Below, piece after piece: positions 33,001 to 41,285 of a stretch of 62,350 nucleotides of DNA. Within the stretch, counting starts at the first letter, position 1. The number at the start of each line of letters is the position of its first letter. The position numbers were made by a program, and so were the translations under genes. Under the pieces are notes generated by a model. The model searched no databases. It saw only the letters and a program-made list of their open reading frames with translations, and had not been told where the DNA came from. This stretch comes from CANNBR01 sp964604015 (GTDB taxonomy: Bacteria; Babelota; Babeliae; Babelales; CAIQNR01), in contig CAZRXF010000007.1 in assembly GCA_964604015.1 (NCBI GenBank), forward strand, positions 1 to 62,350, given 5' to 3'.

Positions 33001-34134
33001 CTACCTGTAGCCCCAACCACCTTGGTCTGCACGCTCCCTGTCTTTTGCTTTTGCTGCTTGTTCTGCGTCGTGCTGTTTCATCTGTTTCGCTGCATCCTCC
33101 CAACGCGCAGAAATTTCCTCTTCTGAAAGGCCAGCATCTGTTCGCGCTTGGGTGAGAGCCTGTTTGAAGGCGTCATGTGATATACCATGAACCTTTCCAT
33201 CACGATCAACATAGACACGTTCACCATTGTAATCGAGTACGCTACGTGTAAGAGCAGGATTATAGTTTTTCGTCTTAAGAGTATCGATAAACTGGCGGGC
33301 TTCTTGCGCCTCTTTTTGATTACGTTGCTCTTCCTGCTGGCGCTTCGTTTCTTCCACTCTTTTTTGTTCTTCTTGCTTGAGTCGTTCAGCTTCTTGCATT
33401 TGACGCTGGTGTCTTTGCAGAATTTCACGCTGGGTACGCACCAGTTTTACGAGTTCACGTTCTGCTTTGGCCAATTTTACCAAGGCCTCTATGATTAGTT
33501 TTTTTGTTGCAAAGGTCGTTGGTTTTTTAAACTGTTCTTCGATGATCCCCTTTTGTGCGCGAACAATTTTTGAAAGTCGCTCATAACTGGCCTTTAGCTC
33601 GCCATTAGACATAATGCTATTGCGAACAGGATCGCTTTCTTTGAGCACAACCTCATCATTAAATTCTTTGACTATCAGGTCAACTCGTCCCTTAACCGTG
33701 TCATCAAATTTTTGATTATTCAGCGATTTATTATCCCGGCCACGGTTCATAAAGCGCCCAAACCATCCACGTCTTCCATCAGCGTCGAACACCCGTTTGA
33801 TGGCCGCAAGCTGAGTATCGTTTTCAATATCACCTGCTCCCGGTACCTGCGCTACTGTGGTAACTGGTTCTGTAGGATTAGTCGGCTGATTCGTCTCATG
33901 ACCTTCACCAGCTGCATGGCCTGAGAGAGTAGACGGCGCCGCAACAGGTCCGCGATCCGTTGATTCTAAACGTTGAGATTTCAAAATTCTCCCTGATTCA
34001 TCCCTGCCACCTTCATGCCTTGCTCCAGGCCCTTCACCTGCAGTTTCAAGCGGTCGAACTACGACGTCTGCATGCATACCAAGAGCAATGTAGACACTAC
34101 TCAATAAGCTCAGTACCAAAAGACCTTTCTTCAC
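33001..34134 (-). CDS. secreted coiled-coil hypothetical protein
   Basis: Not recognised. The 377 residues have a signal peptide (MKKGLLVLSLLSSVYIALGM) and a Gly/Glu/Thr-rich disordered stretch. The aromatic-basic motif (RRGWFGRFMNRG, about 121-132) comes next, then a helical region opening with 'KFDDTVKGRVDLIVKEFNDEV', which recalls the block after the same motif in the two flanking genes. A Glu/Arg/Gln coiled coil follows (about 225-285), and a basic C-terminus. It lies 12 bases after 34147-35988 and 27 bases before 31339-32973, so the three probably form one operon. Confidence 0.83.
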   Translation of the reverse strand: MKKGLLVLSLLSSVYIALGMHADVVVRPLETAGEGPGARHEGGRDESGRILKSQRLESTDRGPVAAPSTLSGHAAGEGHETNQPTNPTEPVTTVAQVPGAGDIENDTQLAAIKRVFDADGRRGWFGRFMNRGRDNKSLNNQKFDDTVKGRVDLIVKEFNDEVVLKESDPVRNSIMSNGELKASYERLSKIVRAQKGIIEEQFKKPTTFATKKLIIEALVKLAKAERELVKLVRTQREILQRHQRQMQEAERLKQEEQKRVEETKRQQEEQRNQKEAQEARQFIDTLKTKNYNPALTRSVLDYNGERVYVDRDGKVHGISHDAFKQALTQARTDAGLSEEEISARWEDAAKQMKQHDAEQAAKAKDRERADQGGWGYR

Positions 34135-34146
34135 CGTTGACCTTTG

Positions 34147-35988
34147 TTAACGTAGGGAAGTGGGATCGTATAATCTAGCAGCATCTAGTGCCTTTTTAAT
34201 TCTTTGTGCTTGGGCTGCATTACCAAAAGCAGGTGCAGCAAGCCTCTGAGCATATTCCAAATCAGCAACATACACATCTCTCAACTCTGCAAGGTCTTCA
34301 ACATCAAGACCGCGCGTCATATCAGCCGGCAAATCATCGAAATCAAGGGGCTCGCCAGTTCCTTCAATAACTTTTTGCGCCGCTTCCCGTGCTTGCGCAA
34401 CATACACCCAATTCTTTGCTAACGGCGCTGACGCTGACCGTACAGGTAAAGCTTCTCCAGAACCTACGACACGTACTCCAGCAACTTTCAGCGCACCTTC
34501 AACTCTTTTAATTTGCTGACGGAGCTTTACAACATTAACATCTGATGCCAGCGATAACGTTTTAAACCCTTCTAATGCTTTTTGCAGGCCGGCTACATAA
34601 ATATCTTTTAGCTCCCGTACTTGTGCCTCAGTCAGGCCTTCTTCTATCTCAGATGGCAAGTGATCAAAGTTAAGTGCCAGACGATCACCTGCGACAACAT
34701 CATTGACTGCTTTTACGCCACGTAGAAAAGCCGCACGATCACCAAGCAGACCAAGAATTTTGTTAAGTTTAACAACTCGCTCTCCAAGCGTTGCGATAAG
34801 CTGCGTATCCATCTTTATTCGGGCATTCACACTTTTATCTGATTCGCTGATACGAAGAACCGGGTTCACACGTGTGCCTCGTGTCCCTTTTGCCTCCCTA
34901 ATCTCTTTTTGGACCGCTTCAATCTGCTCTTGTATATCAGTCATAGAACGTTCCACTTGAGCATCCCCAAGCAAATTCGCAGTAAGCCTTATCCCCGCAA
35001 CGTCACCATTTTTCATACTTACGTCAAAAAGATTTTCAACAGTTCGAGGACTTGGCTCTACACCTTCTCCCCCTTTAAATTGATACAGTAAATCAAAAAG
35101 TTTGTAACGCTGGTTACTAAGCGCTAGATCAAGCTCGCCTTCTGTCACATCAGCTCCATTTTTCAATAAAAGCCCCATGGCAGAAACATTCCCATTTTTT
35201 ATCACGCGATCAACGACAGTTTGATTCTTGGCAAGTTTAGCAAGCTTCTTTTCCCCAGCCTTGCCTTCCAGGCTATTGGCGAAACTATCAACTGCCTCAC
35301 GCATTTGATTTTTGATTTCCTCAATTTTGGTAATGAGCTCTTGCATTTGCTTGCGTTGCTTTGGAGTGAGGCTTTCTTTAGTTCTTAAAAGTTCTTTTAA
35401 CTTTGTTTTAAAGCTCGTACATTTGAGGTTTAACGTATTCAACTTTTTCTTTAATGAAGCGTCTAAATCCTGAAATCCAAGCGGATCAACTTCATTCAGT
35501 TCTTCAGAAACACTAGTAAGTCGTCCTTGAATGTCTCGTTTAAATACCGCATCGTTCACTTCCACTTTTGGTGACTTGTTTCTCCCAAAAAGGCGATCAA
35601 CGAAACTGCGTTTTCCTTGTTGCGCAACTTTACTGATAGCAGCAGCATCTTTTTTAGTTTCCGGAAGTCTAAAGCTATCACTAGTACCACTAAGATCATA
35701 ATATGCCGGAGGTGGAGTTCGAGGTGTGGCTGGGCGCTTGGGCACTTCTGGAATTGTTGAATGGGTTCGTAACAAAGGAACATCTTCGTCAAATTCATCA
35801 ATTTCATCATCAAGAAGTTGATGCGCATGATGGGGTAATGCAACTGGCTCATCATGATGTTCGTCAAGTCCAAAAAGATCATCTGGATTATCGAGACGTG
35901 TATAGGATACTGCCTCCATAGGGCGCGCCGCGTTCACTTGCCCGTGAATCAGCATTACTGCGATACATCCTGCTACTAACTTCTTCAT
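34147..35988 (-). CDS. secreted protein with ankyrin-like segment and duplicated C-terminal motif
   Basis: Not recognised as a family. The 613 residues have a signal peptide (MKKLVAGCIAVMLIHGQVNA) and an acidic, Pro-rich disordered region. Then come the aromatic-basic motif (KRSFVDRLFGRNK, 126-138) and a helical block ('DAVFKRDIQGRLTSVSEEL', 'DLDASLKKKLNTL'). An ankyrin-like segment lies near 263-300 ('AMGLLLKNGADVT'). A C-terminal motif occurs twice, at about 433-472 ('LNFDHLPSEIEEGLTEAQ') and 545-583 ('LDFDDLPADMTRGLDVED'). It is a clear paralogue of 31339-32973. The operon position suggests duplication around the gene at 33001. Confidence 0.85.
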   Translation of the reverse strand: MKKLVAGCIAVMLIHGQVNAARPMEAVSYTRLDNPDDLFGLDEHHDEPVALPHHAHQLLDDEIDEFDEDVPLLRTHSTIPEVPKRPATPRTPPPAYYDLSGTSDSFRLPETKKDAAAISKVAQQGKRSFVDRLFGRNKSPKVEVNDAVFKRDIQGRLTSVSEELNEVDPLGFQDLDASLKKKLNTLNLKCTSFKTKLKELLRTKESLTPKQRKQMQELITKIEEIKNQMREAVDSFANSLEGKAGEKKLAKLAKNQTVVDRVIKNGNVSAMGLLLKNGADVTEGELDLALSNQRYKLFDLLYQFKGGEGVEPSPRTVENLFDVSMKNGDVAGIRLTANLLGDAQVERSMTDIQEQIEAVQKEIREAKGTRGTRVNPVLRISESDKSVNARIKMDTQLIATLGERVVKLNKILGLLGDRAAFLRGVKAVNDVVAGDRLALNFDHLPSEIEEGLTEAQVRELKDIYVAGLQKALEGFKTLSLASDVNVVKLRQQIKRVEGALKVAGVRVVGSGEALPVRSASAPLAKNWVYVAQAREAAQKVIEGTGEPLDFDDLPADMTRGLDVEDLAELRDVYVADLEYAQRLAAPAFGNAAQAQRIKKALDAARLYDPTSLR

Positions 35989-36060
35989 CTTCTTTTCCCC
36001 TTTAGGTTCTCATTTTTTTTAGATGTACCGTTTTTTACCAAGCAAGGGCAAGTAAGGCCC

Positions 36061-36951
36061 TTACCACGCATCAGAAGATGCCACCCCATGAAACGTTCCT
36101 CCGCCAGGCACGAGCATCGTTCGTTGAGGACGATGCTCAAAGTGAACTACTCCTCCCCCTTCCATGGGTATTTCTAAAAGAACCGCACGACCACCCTTCA
36201 GCAGGGTTGCTTTTCCATCCTGCATACCCTTTTCTCGCTCTATCTGCGAACGATACACCGCAAATGTTCTACTTTGCTCATCCGACAGATAGCCATTTTT
36301 TCTTAACTCGATAACGGATGCTTCTTCATACAACTGATCAACTGGACGAGTACGTACTTTTGGGTCCTTGCGCATTTCCTGCACAAATTCACGGAATCTT
36401 TTTAAGATTGCATCTCGAGCCTGCTGTTGTTCCATTGCCGAAGTCCTTCGTTGCTGTTCTGGGGATGCCTCTCCATGCACATATTTAATCCGTTTTATCA
36501 ATTCATCTTTTACCCCTACCAGTACTTCCAAGTCTCTACTGACTGCCGTTCGATTACTTTCAGGTCGTTGATGAAAGGACGTTTTATGTTGCGCCCCCTC
36601 TGCTAAGCGTGCCGCTACTCGCTCCATGCCATATTTAAACAGTCGTAATTTCTCATTAAATACAGCATCATCGAACAAATCTTGCCCCTCCCCCTCCTTA
36701 TTCACCTCAAGCATAACCTCGCCTACCATCGCGCGCACTTGAGCAATGACGTCAGTACTAAAAGCCTTATCCTTACCCGAATATCCGGAAAATAACCTTG
36801 TCAATTCCGCGGTAAGTTCAGTCCTTAGCTGATCCCGCATCGTCATAAGATAGGTACTCGTATCCCACTGAACCATAGGGACCGCCGCATCGATAAGCAT
36901 AACGCAGCTCAAAAACAACCCTAACCCCAATAAAACTTTTTTGTTTTCCAT
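36061..36951 (-). CDS. secreted hypothetical protein
   Basis: Not recognised. The 296 residues have a signal peptide (MENKKVLLGLGLFLSCVMLIDA) and a mainly helical, charged body with 'LRTELTAELTRLFSGYSGKDK' and 'RFREFVQEMRKDPKVRTRP'. A short C-terminal beta-like region rich in Gly and His completes it. A GGAGG site lies 9 bases upstream; an ATG overlapping that site opens a three-codon frame (ATG GAG GAT TAA) ending just before the start. It has its own promoter and heads the minus-strand cluster reaching 31339. The longer gap (72 bases) to the next gene leaves room for a second promoter. Confidence 0.8.
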   Translation of the reverse strand: MENKKVLLGLGLFLSCVMLIDAAVPMVQWDTSTYLMTMRDQLRTELTAELTRLFSGYSGKDKAFSTDVIAQVRAMVGEVMLEVNKEGEGQDLFDDAVFNEKLRLFKYGMERVAARLAEGAQHKTSFHQRPESNRTAVSRDLEVLVGVKDELIKRIKYVHGEASPEQQRRTSAMEQQQARDAILKRFREFVQEMRKDPKVRTRPVDQLYEEASVIELRKNGYLSDEQSRTFAVYRSQIEREKGMQDGKATLLKGGRAVLLEIPMEGGGVVHFEHRPQRTMLVPGGGTFHGVASSDAW

Positions 36952-36982
36952 CTTAATCCTCCATAAAAATATTTCTACTATG

Positions 36983-37012
36983 ATAATAGCAAATCAAGAA
37001 GATGGGATTCAA
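36983..37012 (-). promoter_or_regulatory. predicted promoter for the 36951-31339 cluster
   Basis: On the minus strand TTGAAT and TATTAT are separated by 18 bases, 31 bases before the start codon. It faces away from the plus-strand promoter at 37079. Confidence 0.5.
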
Positions 37013-37078
37013 TCGTCTATTTATACTACCCCTAAATATCAAGCTCATTTTATAAAAATTCAGACTGAATATAGCCTG

Positions 37079-37106
37079 TTGCCGTTTTAATAGTTTTCAC
37101 TAAACT
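37079..37106 (+). promoter_or_regulatory. predicted promoter for the 37141 gene
   Basis: TTGCCG and TAAACT are separated by 16 bases, 34 bases before ATG 37141. Confidence 0.45.
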
Positions 37107-37140
37107 AGAAGAAGTGGAGTTTTCTATGGAGGTTATTGCA

Positions 37141-39993
37141 ATGAAAAGAGTCTTACTATTTCTGAGCTTAACAAGCTTAACGTTAAGCTGTTCTGCCGCA
37201 CAAACTACGGCTCGTTTTTTAAGAGCCATGTGGGGCAGAAGTTCAGCTCAGCTTACCCACGATGTTGCACCAATTGTTCGATCCGCTCAAGAAGCACCTT
37301 CTGTCACCAGAGGCGTACGCCCATCTTTCCAATCAACCCTTACATACACTGCACAAAGACCAGCCGTACTTCCTTCAGCAAGCGTCAATCAATCAGCTCG
37401 TTTTGCCTTCCCTACCTTTTCAGCTCATACCCCACCACCCGCTAGTACAACTACTCAAGCAGCTGCCGCTGTTGGCGTAGCAGGCAAACTATCTCTTTCT
37501 CATGAAACGCTCATGAGCATTTTTAGCTGCCCTCTCAGAAATGCTAGCTCAACAGCATCATCTGAATCTTCTGAGCCTGTTGCCTTTATTCCTTATCAGT
37601 CACCTTTTGCCTATGGTACTGAAGATGATGACAACGCACCTTTAGACCCTGACCTTGAACAAAATGCACCTGCAGGTAGTGATGAAAGTTCTAGTACGGA
37701 ACTTGCTGGTACCACCAGCACCATTTCCCCCGCACCTGTAGACCCTGCGCTCTCAGCAGTTACTGCACTCTCCGTTCCTTTACAAAATTTTCAACCAGCA
37801 CCGCCTGTTATCAGTGGTACTACTGAGAGTACAGCAATTGAATCTCGTGGCACTGATCTTTCTACAAGCCAAGAATTTTCTGATCTAGTCTCCAATTCGC
37901 CGTTTTCCTGCGGTATTCCTTCCGAAAATCAATTACACGATACGGCACTACCGCTGATTGATTCTGCGCCAGCAGTTGAAACTCGCTTACCTGCTGCTCC
38001 CCCTGCATTCACTCACAAACAAGAAGAGCAGCAAGAAGAAGAAAAAAAAGAACAGGACCATTCAAAACGCACGTTCAAGTCAGAATTTGATCGTCTAAGT
38101 ACCCTCTTTGGTGCTCTCCCCCAAAAGAAAACCGATAAAGACGCCTCCCCGCAAGCAGAAAAGGCCGAAGAAGACTCTTCTGCTAAAAAAGAAAATTCAT
38201 CCTCGGCAAAAAAAATCATGACAGGAGCAGCGCTTGGAGGAGCTGGGGTTGCTATGGCCGTTGCTTCAAAAGGAAAACTAAAAATTCATGGCTCCACTGT
38301 ACGAACACTTATGACATCTGCAACGCAGGAAGCCGCACGAACAATACCACCCGTTATAACACGTCAGGGTACTCAGGCAACCACTTCAGCAAGCACAACT
38401 GGCCCATCACGACTGTCCCGCCTGACAAATCTCTTTTCCCGTAAACCTCAAGAAGTGCCTACTAATACTACGACCAGGACTCTGAAAGAAAAGATTAAAG
38501 CACAACAAGAAGCAGCTCAACGTGATGCCCAATTACGAGCAGAAACAGCTAGACGTGACGCTCAATTACGAGCAGAAGCAAACAAACGTAATGCAAAAGC
38601 ACGAGAAGAAACAGCTAAGCGTGACGCGAAGGCTCGGGAAGAAAACATACAAGCCCAAGCAGAAGCACGTCGCAAGGCTGCACAAGAAAGAAGTGAGCAA
38701 CTAAAACAAGAAGTTGAACAAAAAAAACAAGCTGAACTACAACGGATCGAACAACAACGCTTGGAGCAGCAAGAACGCATACGCATTACACGCGAGCGAA
38801 TAGAACAGGAACGAGTTGCGCGCCAGGAACGGCAGCGAAAAGAAGCCGAACGCATTGAACAAGAACGTATCGCCGAACGAGAACGACTTGCACGCCAAGA
38901 ACAACAACGCCTAAAACAGGAATCTGAACGGGTAGAACAAGAACATCTTGTACAAGAAGAAACGATCGAACAACAACGCCCACGCGAATCTCAAGAACAA
39001 CAAGCTGTATCAAAACAGTCATCACAACTACCGACAAAACGTCCTGCTGTTGGCCGCGCCAAACAAAAGCGAGCACCTGCTACCCGTATGGCAACTCAAA
39101 AAATTCAGCATTTTCGTGCTGTACGTACACCCGTTACCGTACATGCAATTTCTCACTTGGTTCCTTCCGTCTACTATGTAGCTACACATCCAGCACCTTC
39201 CCCTGCACGACCACCTTTAACACCAAAATCTGCTGCAAAACCTACTGTCCCTAATCCATCAACATCATCAACCCCTTCACTCTTGCCAGAGGAAGCTCCT
39301 GCTCTAAAGCCTGAGGAAAAAAAGCCTGAGGATAAGAAAGAAGAAAAGAAGGATGAAGAAGGTGACGACACTTCTACAGCCCTAGATGAAGAACGAAAAG
39401 CACAAGTAGCTGCACAAGAAACCGAAGATGAAAAAGATGATAAAACGGATCCTTTCCGCAAAAAAATCGCTTGCTCTCCCAAAGAAGACGGTGATGAACA
39501 TGACGCATTTGATGAATCTGCAATTCAACAATCTGGTATGTCATCTGTACCATCTTCTGGATACTCTGCACCTACCAGGAATGCCACTCTTGGTACGCAA
39601 CTAAACCCTGCGCTCACAGCTTTTGCATCAGCACCATTATCTGCTGAAGCGCTCAAACAACAAACGGATGCTCCCTATGATACCTCACGACTTGAAAACA
39701 AGGGACAAAAGACCATAACCATGCGTGTTGGTGGAGGAGAAAAACCAAGAAAACCGGCGGTTCTGCCGCTTGATACCCCACAACAAAAGCCATCTCTACC
39801 GCATGCAGCGTCGGCTTCTAAAAGGAAAGCATCGCCTTTCCCTTCAGCCCTTACAACTCGAAAACCTGTTGAAAAGGAACATCAGCAAAGTTTACTTGAA
39901 TGGGGAACACAGTTTTTGAAAAACAACATCGTTACACCACTCAAAAACCTTGGTGCACACGCAACTGAACTGCTTGAAAAACGGCCTGCGTAA
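37141..39993 (+). CDS. 950-residue secreted protein with hendecad coiled coil and Pro/Ala-rich disordered regions
   Basis: Not recognised. The start is ATG 37141, preceded by GGAGG; in-frame ATG 37126 overlaps that site. Signal peptide MKRVLLFLSLTSLTLSCSA. Residues ~30-320 are Ser/Thr/Pro/Ala-rich and probably disordered. A Gly-rich hydrophobic segment lies at about 360-378 ('MTGAALGGAGVAMAVASKG') and the aromatic-basic motif at 427-436 (RLTNLFSRKP). A long coiled coil (about 447-627) starts with five 11-residue repeats (461-515) and goes on as an Arg/Gln/Glu-rich stretch. A Lys/Glu-rich linker (about 724-744) and an amphipathic C-terminal helix follow. It could span or associate with a membrane. 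It is followed by a strong terminator. Confidence 0.86.
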   Translation: MKRVLLFLSLTSLTLSCSAAQTTARFLRAMWGRSSAQLTHDVAPIVRSAQEAPSVTRGVRPSFQSTLTYTAQRPAVLPSASVNQSARFAFPTFSAHTPPPASTTTQAAAAVGVAGKLSLSHETLMSIFSCPLRNASSTASSESSEPVAFIPYQSPFAYGTEDDDNAPLDPDLEQNAPAGSDESSSTELAGTTSTISPAPVDPALSAVTALSVPLQNFQPAPPVISGTTESTAIESRGTDLSTSQEFSDLVSNSPFSCGIPSENQLHDTALPLIDSAPAVETRLPAAPPAFTHKQEEQQEEEKKEQDHSKRTFKSEFDRLSTLFGALPQKKTDKDASPQAEKAEEDSSAKKENSSSAKKIMTGAALGGAGVAMAVASKGKLKIHGSTVRTLMTSATQEAARTIPPVITRQGTQATTSASTTGPSRLSRLTNLFSRKPQEVPTNTTTRTLKEKIKAQQEAAQRDAQLRAETARRDAQLRAEANKRNAKAREETAKRDAKAREENIQAQAEARRKAAQERSEQLKQEVEQKKQAELQRIEQQRLEQQERIRITRERIEQERVARQERQRKEAERIEQERIAERERLARQEQQRLKQESERVEQEHLVQEETIEQQRPRESQEQQAVSKQSSQLPTKRPAVGRAKQKRAPATRMATQKIQHFRAVRTPVTVHAISHLVPSVYYVATHPAPSPARPPLTPKSAAKPTVPNPSTSSTPSLLPEEAPALKPEEKKPEDKKEEKKDEEGDDTSTALDEERKAQVAAQETEDEKDDKTDPFRKKIACSPKEDGDEHDAFDESAIQQSGMSSVPSSGYSAPTRNATLGTQLNPALTAFASAPLSAEALKQQTDAPYDTSRLENKGQKTITMRVGGGEKPRKPAVLPLDTPQQKPSLPHAASASKRKASPFPSALTTRKPVEKEHQQSLLEWGTQFLKNNIVTPLKNLGAHATELLEKRPA
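38521..38685 (+). repeat. five tandem 33-base repeats encoding hendecads
   Basis: Five in-frame units read RDAQLRAETAR, RDAQLRAEANK, RNAKAREETAK, RDAKAREENIQ and AQAEARRKAAQ. The 11-residue period is that of a right-handed or straight coiled coil. The first two units are also alike at DNA level, so this part expanded fairly recently. Confidence 0.75.
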
Positions 39994-40023
39994 GTAAAAA
40001 TCACTCGACGCGATAATCCATAG

Positions 40024-40050
40024 AAAAAGGGACACGTTTGTGTCCCTTTT
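40024..40050 (+). terminator. bidirectional terminator between the 37141 and 40078 genes
   Basis: AAAAGGGACAC (40025-40035) pairs perfectly with GTGTCCCTTTT (40040-40050) around a four-base loop, with A and T tracts on the two sides. Confidence 0.9.
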
Positions 40051-40077
40051 GTATTTGTAGTATTTGTAATCGCCTCG

Positions 40078-41112
40078 TTACTTTGTTGGCCTTTTGGGAC
40101 GCTCGTAATAGTTATAGTCCATGTTTATCTTTCTTTCCAGAAGGTCTTCGCGTGTCCTTTCAAAAAATTGTTCTCTTGTTTCCCCATACTTTTTCATATA
40201 AGCAGCATTATCTCTTCTTGCTATCTGTTCCGTTTCTTTAGAAAGTTCACGTTTTCTCTGTGGTGTGGCAGCACGTTTCTTGTCTCGTCCCTTATTTTTG
40301 CTTGCACGCCGCTTTGATTCCTCCTGCTCTTCTTTTCGCATTTGGTTCTCTTTTTCTAACTTATTATCAGCTAACTGCCGTACTTCATCCGGTGTCTTTC
40401 CCTGCGATCGATAATATTCTTCAAGAAAAGGCTTTCTTGTTTCTTTTATACGCTTTCGATCGCTTTCAGCACTCTGCTTTTGTTCTTTTTCATGCGCCGT
40501 TATAAATTGCTTATTTTTATCTTGCAGGTACGTCATTCCTGATGCAGTTTTTTCCTGATAGAGGTTCTGCCGTTCTTTGCCAAGGCGAGCGATTTCTTTC
40601 TCAAGAGTTTTCTTCCGAGTCCCATTTTCTTCCGATTTTAGAAGACCTTGCAACTCACTTATTCTTGCATCAACTCTTTGAACCTCTGCTTGTATCTGTT
40701 CAAATGTTCTTGCGGGTTTTTTACGCCAAAATTGCCACCATCTTGTACGGGTATTTTCCCTACTTTCTTCCGCAACTTTCATAACTGCCTCACTTGCCCG
40801 CTCAGTCAAAGGCGCCTGAACATGTTCACCTGCCGGTTCAATTGAAGGTGGAGGCGTTGGAGATGGCGCTTCATGGTAACCAACAGATCCACTTGTACTC
40901 ACCGTACTTCCACGTGAAGACTGCGGTGTCCGTTCATCCTCCCACACGGTCGGTCTACGTGGTAAAGACCCTCTCGGTTCTGGTTCAGGTTCCCTTCTTT
41001 CCCCACCTTCATTCAAGTCAATGCTGGTAAATGACTCCCGAGGTGCTTCAACGTGCATTGCACGGGCACAACCAATACCCCACAAACTTATTATTATCAG
41101 GCATTTTTTCAC
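40078..41112 (-). CDS. secreted basic coiled-coil protein with Trp-rich motif
   Basis: Not recognised. I start it at GTG 41112 (344 residues). TAAGGAG lies 7 bases upstream and the signal peptide follows directly (MKKCLIIISLWGIGCARA); a TTG 18 bases earlier is in frame but lies before that site. An acidic/Pro/Ser-rich region leads to the aromatic-basic motif (RTRWWQFWRKKP, 122-133), then long Lys/Glu/Arg helices. The first is 'ARISELQGLL', and basic 'RRASKNKGRDKKRAA' lies in the middle. The C-terminus 'MDYNYYERPKRPTK' is Tyr- and Pro-rich. The architecture equals that of 33001-34134. The strongly basic character could suit nucleic-acid or membrane contact, which is inference. Confidence 0.82.
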   Translation of the reverse strand: MKKCLIIISLWGIGCARAMHVEAPRESFTSIDLNEGGERREPEPEPRGSLPRRPTVWEDERTPQSSRGSTVSTSGSVGYHEAPSPTPPPSIEPAGEHVQAPLTERASEAVMKVAEESRENTRTRWWQFWRKKPARTFEQIQAEVQRVDARISELQGLLKSEENGTRKKTLEKEIARLGKERQNLYQEKTASGMTYLQDKNKQFITAHEKEQKQSAESDRKRIKETRKPFLEEYYRSQGKTPDEVRQLADNKLEKENQMRKEEQEESKRRASKNKGRDKKRAATPQRKRELSKETEQIARRDNAAYMKKYGETREQFFERTREDLLERKINMDYNYYERPKRPTK

Positions 41113-41285
41113 GATCACACTCCTTAACAATGGTTCCCTTAACCTTTTTCTTCATACATATTTTGTGATAAAAGCGTGCCACACGCCCTCTTTGAAAGGC
41201 AAGACATACCCATATCAACCCTTTGTATCGTTTGTTTTTTAGGCATGGCTTGAGAAGACGTGATAAATCCTCTACCTTAAGGAAC

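Noticed and set aside
37141..37200. Lipoprotein signal (LTLSC) at the start of the 37141 protein
   Set aside because: The residues before Cys do not fit a lipobox well (Thr at -3, Leu at -2); an ordinary signal peptidase site after Ala is more likely.
38521..38685. CRISPR-like 33-base repeat array
   Set aside because: The repeats are contiguous with no spacers, in frame, and encode a coiled coil.
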